In this document: piece by piece, positions 58,024 through 64,000 of the stretch
Position numbering within the stretch: position 1 is the first letter of the stretch
How the letters are laid out: every line of letters starts with the position of its first letter
From: an uncultured Pseudomonadota bacterium
GTDB lineage: Bacteria > Pseudomonadota > Gammaproteobacteria > Steroidobacterales > Steroidobacteraceae
Length of the DNA: 64,000 nt
Assembly (NCBI GenBank): GCA_903908265.1
Contig: CAIVRI010000080.1
Span: 117,569 to 181,568 of the forward strand
Reading direction: 5' to 3'
The notes under the pieces: model-generated
What the model was told of the DNA's origin: nothing
The model's database searches: none
The model's input: the letters and a program-made list of their open reading frames with translations, nothing else
Program-made: the position numbers and the translations under genes

Positions 58024-58979
58024 TGCCCGTCCCCAGCGCGCTCGTAGGCCTGGACGATCCGCTGCACCAGCGGATGGCGCACAACATCCATCGAACTGAA
58101 CCGAGTGAATGCAACACCGGCTACGCCATCAAGCACATCCATCACATGGCGCAGACCGGACATCCGGTGGTGCGGCAGATCGGTCTGGGTCACGTCCCCG
58201 GTGACGACTGCCTTGGAACCAAAGCCGATGCGAGTCAGGAACATTTTCATCTGCTCGACCGTGGTGTTTTGCGCCTCGTCGAGAATGATGAAGGCATCGT
58301 TCAGGGTGCGGCCACGCATAAACGCAAGCGGCGCAATCTCGATCACGTGACGCTCGATCAGACGCGACACTTTGTCGTAGCCGAGCATTTCGTACAGCGC
58401 GTCATACATGGGGCGCAGATACGGGTCGACTTTTTGGTTGAGATCACCCGGCAAAAAACCCAAGCGCTCACCCGCCTCGACCGCAGGCCGCACCAGAATG
58501 ATGCGCCGCACTCGATCGGTCTGCAGCGCCTCCACTGCACAGGCGACGGCCAGGTAAGTCTTGCCCGTACCAGCCGGACCAATACCAAACGTGAGGTCCT
58601 CGGTACGAATGGCGGCGAGATAAGCGACTTGGTTGGCGCCACGGCCACGAATGTGCCCACGGTGGGTGGCGACTTTGACTTCACCGTGATCGGCGTCTTC
58701 GTCGGATATTTCCGTCGACATACCCCGTTCTTGGATGGCCAGATGCACGTCCTGTGGCGTCACGCGACGACCACGGCTCGCGTGCAGTTGCTCGAGAATC
58801 CGTCCTGCATCAACCGCACGCGCGCCGTCGATACGAAACACGTTACTACGACGGTGAATGGTGACCTCAAGCCTCGACTCGATCTGCCGCAGATGCTCAT
58901 CGAGCGGGCCGCACAGCACCGCAAGTCGCTCATTGTCCGACGGCGTCAGTACGAGTTCGCAGGTCGTGGGCGCGTTCAC
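58020..58979 (-). CDS. ybeZ: PhoH family ATPase (YbeZ)
   Basis: A 319-residue PhoH-like protein thought to work with YbeY in RNA metabolism. An N-terminal KH-like region (residues 15-75) precedes the P-loop domain with [21 protein letters not shown] (Walker A), [33 protein letters not shown] and [11 protein letters not shown] (Walker B). It starts with GTG 58979 overlapping the miaB stop as GTGA. The miaB-ybeZ-ybeY-corC-lnt order is that of E. coli. Confidence 0.96.
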   Translation of the reverse strand: MNAPTTCELVLTPSDNERLAVLCGPLDEHLRQIESRLEVTIHRRSNVFRIDGARAVDAGRILEQLHASRGRRVTPQDVHLAIQERGMSTEISDEDADHGEVKVATHRGHIRGRGANQVAYLAAIRTEDLTFGIGPAGTGKTYLAVACAVEALQTDRVRRIILVRPAVEAGERLGFLPGDLNQKVDPYLRPMYDALYEMLGYDKVSRLIERHVIEIAPLAFMRGRTLNDAFIILDEAQNTTVEQMKMFLTRIGFGSKAVVTGDVTQTDLPHHRMSGLRHVMDVLDGVAGVAFTRFSSMDVVRHPLVQRIVQAYERAGDGQ

Positions 58980-60313
58980 AAAGGCGCCATGACAAGTCGC
59001 CCACGCAGTGAGTTTGGCATGGCTTCGGTGACCATCACGTTGGCAAATTGGTTCAAATATTCGCAGGGCGCATCGAAATTAACCCAACGATTGCACTCAG
59101 TCCGACCCGAAAGTTGGCTGGAATCCCGACGGGCATGCCGTTCCACCAGTACACGCACCACCTGACCCACCAAGGCGCGATTGCGCTCACGGGCAAACTC
59201 GTTGATGCGCGCTTGTAAGCGCTCAAGACGCGCTTGTTTAACCTCTGGAGAAACATCGTCAGGCAATGAGGCGGCTGGGGTTCCCGGGCGCCGGCTATAG
59301 ATAAAGCTGAAACTTTGATCGAAGCGAATGTCCTCAATCAACTGCATGGTGGCCTCGAAGTCCCGTTCCGTTTCGCCGGGAAAGCCGACGATAAAATCAG
59401 AGGAGATGACGATGTCGGGCCGTACCGCACGTAAGCGACGGATTTTTTGCTTGAATTCCAGCGCGGTATACCGCCGTTTCATCGCCGTGAGTATCCGGTC
59501 TGAACCCGACTGCACGGGCAAGTGCAGGTGATCGACCAGCTTTGGAACCCGTCCGTAGACCTCGATTAATCGATCCGAGAAATCCATCGGGTGCGAGGTC
59601 GTGTAACGGATCCGCTCAATGCCCTCGATCTGCGCGACATGCTCAATTAGAAGGGCGAGATCCGCAGGCTCACCGTCATCCATCAAGCCGTCATAGCCGT
59701 TGACGTTTTGACCGAGGAGCGTGATTTCACGGACCTGTTGACGAGCAAGTGCGCCCACCTCGGCGAGGACCTGCGACAAGGGCCGGCTGATTTCCTCACC
59801 CCGCGTATAAGGCACGACACAAAAACTGCAGTACTTGCTACAGCCTTCCATAATCGATACGAATGCGGTGGCTGCCGTGCGCTCTGCCGGCACTGGTAAC
59901 AGGTCGAACTTCTCGTTCTCTGGAAAGGAAACGTCCACCTGCGGCCGACCGGTCTGCCGCACCCGGGCCAGCAGCGCCGGCAGGCGATGCAGCGTCTGCG
60001 GGCCAAAGACCACATCCACAAAAGGGACCCGTTCGAGCATCGCTTCGCCTTCTTGGCTGGCGACACAGCCGCCCACGCCGATCAGCAATCCGGGCCGTCG
60101 TTGCTTGAGTTCGGCGTACACGCCAAGATGGGAATAGACCTTTTCTTCGGCTTTCTCGCGGATAGAACAGGTGTTCAGCAAGATGACGTCCGCCTGTGCG
60201 GGATCCTCAGTGATTTCCAGACCCTCAGCGGCCTTGAGCGCGTCCACCATTCGGGTGGAATCGTACTCGTTCATCTGGCAGCCGAAGGTCTTGAGGTAGA
60301 GGTAACCGGACAT
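58976..60313 (-). CDS. miaB: tRNA-2-methylthio-N6-dimethylallyladenosine synthase
   Basis: MiaB is a radical-SAM enzyme that methylthiolates A37 of tRNAs. The 445 residues contain the UPF0004 domain ([36 protein letters not shown] and GGCVASQEG, three cysteines for the auxiliary cluster), the radical-SAM motif [17 protein letters not shown] (CxxxCxxC) and a C-terminal TRAM domain. Length is close to E. coli (474). ATG 60313 is the first start of the long minus-strand run; the 117 bases upstream contain no clear sigma70 promoter that I can identify. Confidence 0.97.
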   Translation of the reverse strand: MSGYLYLKTFGCQMNEYDSTRMVDALKAAEGLEITEDPAQADVILLNTCSIREKAEEKVYSHLGVYAELKQRRPGLLIGVGGCVASQEGEAMLERVPFVDVVFGPQTLHRLPALLARVRQTGRPQVDVSFPENEKFDLLPVPAERTAATAFVSIMEGCSKYCSFCVVPYTRGEEISRPLSQVLAEVGALARQQVREITLLGQNVNGYDGLMDDGEPADLALLIEHVAQIEGIERIRYTTSHPMDFSDRLIEVYGRVPKLVDHLHLPVQSGSDRILTAMKRRYTALEFKQKIRRLRAVRPDIVISSDFIVGFPGETERDFEATMQLIEDIRFDQSFSFIYSRRPGTPAASLPDDVSPEVKQARLERLQARINEFARERNRALVGQVVRVLVERHARRDSSQLSGRTECNRWVNFDAPCEYLNQFANVMVTEAMPNSLRGRLVMAPL

Positions 60314-60430
60314 GGGATCGGGGTGACTCGGAAGAGAGTTCAGAATAAATCGGCAAGGCCCGGACGGACAGGCTCCCCCACCAAGGAGGCACCGTTTAGT
60401 GTTTAAACAGCCAGAACCAAGAACCGGTGA

Positions 60431-60898
60431 TCAGAACGGGATGTCATCGTCGAATGGTTCCGGTGCTGGGCCTTGGTTGAAGGTATCGGGCGCACCGCCG
60501 CGCGGGCTGCCGCCGCCGCCGCCACCACCGCCCGCACCTCCAGCGCTGCCGCCGCCGGCACGACCACCCAACATCTGCAGCTCGTTCGCAACAATCTCCG
60601 TGGAATACCGGTCTGCGCCACTGGCCTTGTCCTGCCACTTGCGGGTGCGCAACTTACCCTCCACGTAGACCTGCGAGCCCTTGCGCAGGTATTCGGCGGC
60701 GATTTCGGCAAGCCGGTCGAAAAAAACAACCGTATGCCACTCGGTGGCCTCTTTCTGCTCACCGGTCTGCTTGTCGCGCCAACTGTCCGAGGTGGCGATC
60801 CGGACGTTGGTTACTGCCTTACCGCTCGGCATGGCCCGCGTCTCCGGATCCTGTCCGAGATTGCCCACCAAAATAACCTTGTTAATGCCCCGCGCCAT
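60431..60898 (-). CDS. ssb: Single-stranded DNA-binding protein
   Basis: A 155-residue SSB. The OB fold begins at ATG 60898 ([40 protein letters not shown]), with AAGGAG six bases upstream, and includes [38 protein letters not shown]. The linker (residues about 113-140) is extremely glycine-rich with a run of eight Gly, and the tail ends EPFDDDIPF, the acidic tip that recruits SSB partner proteins. It is followed upstream by MFS and uvrA genes, as in Pseudomonas. Confidence 0.97.
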   Translation of the reverse strand: MARGINKVILVGNLGQDPETRAMPSGKAVTNVRIATSDSWRDKQTGEQKEATEWHTVVFFDRLAEIAAEYLRKGSQVYVEGKLRTRKWQDKASGADRYSTEIVANELQMLGGRAGGGSAGGAGGGGGGGGSPRGGAPDTFNQGPAPEPFDDDIPF

Positions 60899-61024
60899 GG
60901 ACTGCTCCTTCGTTCGATTAGAGGGACGAACCGCCGCCCCACCACTGCATTTTGGGAGATTGTACAGCGCCCTCCGACACACCGTATGCTGACTATTTAG
61001 CCTCTTTGTCTAGAAAGTCGCGTC

Positions 61025-62224
61025 TCAGGCCCGCCCCGGACGGATCGCAAACAACCATGGCAGCGCTAGCAGCGCGGCACCGCCAAACACCGCGGGGAGG
61101 CCCCAAGGGCTGGCGTACAGCAGAGGCGCGGCTAGCCCCCCGGCAAAAGCACCCAGAAACTGCGCCGTCGCGAATACGCCTAAGGCCGCACCCCGCAATT
61201 CGGCCGGCGCCGACTGCGACAAGCGGGCGGGCACCCGGGCCTCCAGATAATTGAAGGCGGCAAAGAACACCACCATCGTCGCCGCCAGGCCCCAATAACC
61301 GTGATGAGTGACGACCAGTGCGGCTAGAGCCAGCCCAATTAAAACAACCCCAAGACGCATAACCGCCACGGGCGACCCGGAGCGCTCACTGGCAAGCACG
61401 AGGGGCACCGTCAGCGGTACGGAGCCGAGGAACACCCAAAGATACGTCTTCCAGTGCTGCGCCAAGGGAATCCCCAACCCGTCGGCCAGGGCATGCGGGA
61501 CCCCCACGAAGGCGGACGTCAGCATAAAATTCAACACAAACATGCCCACGTAGTACGGCACCAGCGTGCGGGTGAACGCCATCGCAAAGGGCGGGCGCGC
61601 GACGCTACGCCGCACCTGCAGTGCATCGGCCGCCGCCTTCGGCACCACGGTATGCAACAAAAGCAGACAGAGGGTGGCCAACACGGCCATCGCCCAAAAA
61701 ATACCGCGCACACCGATCGCCGCCTCCAGCGGCGGTGCCGCAACCAGGGAGACGACGAAAGAGCCGCCAATACTGATGCCAATCAGCGCCATCGCACGAG
61801 TCCGAATCTCGGGCCGGGTCAGATCGGCGAGCAAGGCCGAGACGGGACCTGAGATCGCCCCGGCGCCCTGCACCATCCGGGCGAGGATGATGCCCTCGAT
61901 GCCCGTCGCGAAGCCACCGATCACGGAGCCGGCCGCGTACAGGACAAGGCCGACGGTAATGACACCGCGACGCCCATACCGATCTGACAGCAGACCAAAG
62001 GGAATCTGCAAAATCGCCTGCGTCAGTCCGTAAGCCCCCATCGCCAATCCAATTTTTGCGGGCGTCGCCCCGGCCAGGCCCGTGGTGTACAGCGCAAGCA
62101 CCGGCAGCAACAGAAACAATCCCAACATACGTGCCGCGTAGATCGACGACAGCGATCCGAGCGCGCGCCGCTCTAGCGGCAGCAGAGCAAGGCGAGGGGG
62201 GCGGGTTTTCGGCAAGTCGTCCAT
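61025..62224 (-). CDS. MFS transporter (YajR-like) adjacent to uvrA and ssb
   Basis: A 399-residue, 12-helix major facilitator. The start at ATG 62224 (MDDLPKTRPPRLALLPLERRAL) has AGGA five bases upstream; the track ORF extends it into the uvrA leader. Features include RMLGLFLLLPVLALYTTGLAGATPAKIGLAMGAYGLTQAILQIPFGLLSDRYGRR, with the A-motif GLLSDRYGRR, as in YajR-type drug/proton antiporters, but it lacks the C-terminal YajR soluble domain. A transporter in this position between ssb and uvrA is common in gammaproteobacteria. The substrate is unknown. Confidence 0.9.
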   Translation of the reverse strand: MDDLPKTRPPRLALLPLERRALGSLSSIYAARMLGLFLLLPVLALYTTGLAGATPAKIGLAMGAYGLTQAILQIPFGLLSDRYGRRGVITVGLVLYAAGSVIGGFATGIEGIILARMVQGAGAISGPVSALLADLTRPEIRTRAMALIGISIGGSFVVSLVAAPPLEAAIGVRGIFWAMAVLATLCLLLLHTVVPKAAADALQVRRSVARPPFAMAFTRTLVPYYVGMFVLNFMLTSAFVGVPHALADGLGIPLAQHWKTYLWVFLGSVPLTVPLVLASERSGSPVAVMRLGVVLIGLALAALVVTHHGYWGLAATMVVFFAAFNYLEARVPARLSQSAPAELRGAALGVFATAQFLGAFAGGLAAPLLYASPWGLPAVFGGAALLALPWLFAIRPGRA

Positions 62225-62297
62225 GAGAATCCTGAATCGGCCGGGCGTCGACGAATGGTATTCTAGCGGATTGCGTAATTTTTCCCGAGTTTGAGCC

Positions 62298-64000
62298 ATG
62301 GCAGACATTCGAATCCGCGGCGCGCGGACCCACAACCTCAAGAGCATTGACCTGGAGCTGCCGCGCGATCGGCTGATTGTGTTCACCGGTTTATCCGGTT
62401 CCGGCAAGTCCTCGCTCGCCTTCGACACCATCTATGCCGAGGGGCAGCGACGCTACGTCGAATCGCTGTCGGCCTACGCCCGGCAATTTCTGTCGATGAT
62501 GGAGAAACCGGACGTCGATTCGATTGAGGGACTTTCCCCCGCTATTTCAATTGAGCAGAAGTCGACCTCACACAACCCACGCTCAACCGTCGCAACCGTC
62601 ACCGAGATCTACGACTACTTGCGTCTACTGTATGCGCGGGCCGGCACCCCACGCTGCCCAGACCATCACCTCGATCTGGCAGCACAGACGGTCAGCCAGA
62701 TGGTCGATCAGGTCATGGAACTTCCTGAAGGAACACCGCTGTTCCTGTTGGCCCCCGTGGTCAAAGATCGTAAGGGTGAACACGTCCAAGTGCTCGATGA
62801 ACTGAAAGGCAAAGGCTTCGTTCGCGCGCGCGTGGATGGCAAGGTCATCGAACTCGACGATCCGCCGTCATTGGATCTGCGGCGCAAACATACCGTCGAG
62901 GCGGTGGTTGACCGCTTCAAAGTACGTCCAGACATCGGACAACGCCTTGCAGAGAGTTTTGAAACTGCGCTGCGCCTAGGCAGCGGCATGGCAAAGGTGT
63001 CTTTCTTGGAGCAGCCAGACCGCGAGGATCTGGTCTTCTCCGACAAGTTTGCTTGCAATGTATGCGGCTGGTCTCTGCCTGAACTGGAACCGAGGGTCTT
63101 CTCGTTCAACAACCCAGCGGGTGCCTGCCCGACCTGCGATGGGCTCGGCGTAAAGCAGTTCTTCGATCCCGCCCGAGTCGTGACGCAACCACACCTGTCA
63201 CTGGCAGCGGGCGCCATACGCGGTTGGGATCGTCGGAACGCTTATTACTTCACGATGATTCACTCGCTCGCCAAACACTACAAATTCGATATTGAGGATA
63301 CGTGGACCTCACTGCCCGAATCCGCTCAACAGGTTCTGCTGCACGGCAGTGGCACCGACGCAATCGAATTTCGCTATTACGATGGTCGCGGTGCGATGAC
63401 CCGCAAACGGCATGTGTTCGAGGGCATTCTGCCCAACCTCGAGCGTCGCTATCGCGAGACCGATTCAATGATGGTAAGAGAGGAACTGTCCAAGTACCTC
63501 GGCAGCAAGCCATGCCCTGATTGTGGTGGCACTCGACTCAATGTGGCTGCCCGCAATGTATTCGTTGCCGGCAGCAATATCGCGACGGTCACCGGACTCT
63601 CCGTTGGCCGCGCACTGGCCTTCTTTCAGACTCTCACACTGCCCGGCTGGCGCGGCACCATCGCGGTAAAGATTGTCAAAGAGATTCACGACCGTCTAGG
63701 ATTTTTGTCCAATGTCGGTCTCGACTATCTCACGCTAGACCGTAGTGCCGAGACGCTGTCCGGTGGTGAAGCCCAGCGCATTCGACTGGCCAGCCAAGTG
63801 GGGTCCGGACTGGTCGGCGTGATGTACATCCTCGACGAGCCCTCGATTGGTCTGCACCAGCGCGACAACCAACGGTTGCTCGATACGCTCGTACACCTGC
63901 GCGATCTGGGCAATACCGTAATTGTGGTCGAGCACGATGAAGATGCGATCCGACAGGCCGACTACGTCGTCGACCTCGGCCCAGGCGCCGGCGTGCACGG
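62298..64000 (+). CDS. uvrA: Excinuclease ABC subunit A, N-terminal 60 percent
   Basis: UvrA finds bulky lesions and loads UvrB in nucleotide-excision repair. The ORF is open to the window end, giving 567 residues of about 940. It starts [25 protein letters not shown], with Walker [16 protein letters not shown]. The signature [36 protein letters not shown], the insertion domain and the zinc cysteines ([41 protein letters not shown]) are present. It is divergent from the MFS gene across 73 bases. I see no LexA box (CTG-N10-CAG) in that gap, so SOS control through a standard site is not evident. Confidence 0.98.
   Translation, partial: MADIRIRGARTHNLKSIDLELPRDRLIVFTGLSGSGKSSLAFDTIYAEGQRRYVESLSAYARQFLSMMEKPDVDSIEGLSPAISIEQKSTSHNPRSTVATVTEIYDYLRLLYARAGTPRCPDHHLDLAAQTVSQMVDQVMELPEGTPLFLLAPVVKDRKGEHVQVLDELKGKGFVRARVDGKVIELDDPPSLDLRRKHTVEAVVDRFKVRPDIGQRLAESFETALRLGSGMAKVSFLEQPDREDLVFSDKFACNVCGWSLPELEPRVFSFNNPAGACPTCDGLGVKQFFDPARVVTQPHLSLAAGAIRGWDRRNAYYFTMIHSLAKHYKFDIEDTWTSLPESAQQVLLHGSGTDAIEFRYYDGRGAMTRKRHVFEGILPNLERRYRETDSMMVREELSKYLGSKPCPDCGGTRLNVAARNVFVAGSNIATVTGLSVGRALAFFQTLTLPGWRGTIAVKIVKEIHDRLGFLSNVGLDYLTLDRSAETLSGGEAQRIRLASQVGSGLVGVMYILDEPSIGLHQRDNQRLLDTLVHLRDLGNTVIVVEHDEDAIRQADYVVDLGPGAGVH

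Noticed and set aside
62225-62297. LexA box upstream of uvrA
   Set aside because: The 73-base gap contains no CTG-N10-CAG pattern on either strand.

Overview
The window looks like chromosomal DNA of a free-living gammaproteobacterium, probably allied to the Steroidobacterales/Nevskiales/Xanthomonadales side of the class. The evidence is gene content: zapA followed by 6S RNA, the blocks ubiH-pepP-UPF0149, miaB-phoH-ybeY-corC-lnt, leuS-lptE, holA-nadD-rsfS-rlmH and maf-rng-yhdP-tldD, ssb-MFS-uvrA, a Clp/CRP-like regulator, COQ7-type ubiquinone hydroxylase, and a TonB-dependent receptor paired with a TPR-sulfotransferase. The lineage below class level is inference. The sequence is GC-rich and almost wall-to-wall coding. 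I see no prophage, insertion sequence, CRISPR array or recognisable defence island.

Region 1 (1-13,730) is the accessory part. It holds the tail of an MttB-type methyltransferase, a dimethylglycine/sarcosine dehydrogenase-like flavoprotein and a GlcD-type FAD oxidase on the plus strand. Facing them on the minus strand are a carnitine 3-dehydrogenase/thioesterase fusion, a TetR regulator, an acyl-CoA dehydrogenase and an MFS transporter. Together they suggest catabolism of carnitine, betaine and related methylated amines. A TPR-sulfotransferase and a TonB-dependent receptor follow, probably transcribed from one promoter.

Region 2 (14,228-37,996) is housekeeping with a few odd genes. It contains ispG-phhB, the ubiquinone hydroxylases and pepP, the Z-ring genes zapB-like/zapA with 6S RNA, an EVE protein, a free-standing 21-residue Lys/Ala peptide gene with its own promoter and terminator, rpiA, a PlsC-type acyltransferase, tRNA-Gln, rplM-rpsI, coq7, a CRP/Clp regulator, rpe, an orphan MbcA/ParS-like antitoxin gene overlapping djlA, purC, yihY, pmbA, yjgA, purE-purK, an ExeA-type ATPase fused to an FHA domain, and tldD with a nitrilase.

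Region 3 (35,694-60,313, minus strand) is a very long unidirectional run from miaB to tldD. Most junctions are ATGA, GTGA or TGATG overlaps. Four accessory envelope or secreted-protein genes sit between lptE and holA: an HExxH protein, a lipoprotein esterase, a BtuF-like protein and an S10 carboxypeptidase. These two genes are normally adjacent. RsfS in this run carries a 77-residue histone-H1-like tail with no acidic residues.

Region 4 (60,431-64,000) is ssb, an MFS transporter and the start of uvrA, a common gammaproteobacterial arrangement.

No single undescribed system stands out. The strongest leads are the Lys/Ala-rich tail on RsfS together with the 21-residue K/A peptide, the four-gene insertion in the leuS-lptE-holA operon, the ExeA-FHA fusion and the orphan antitoxin-like gene. 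All calls come from reading the sequence and the supplied translations; no database search was run.
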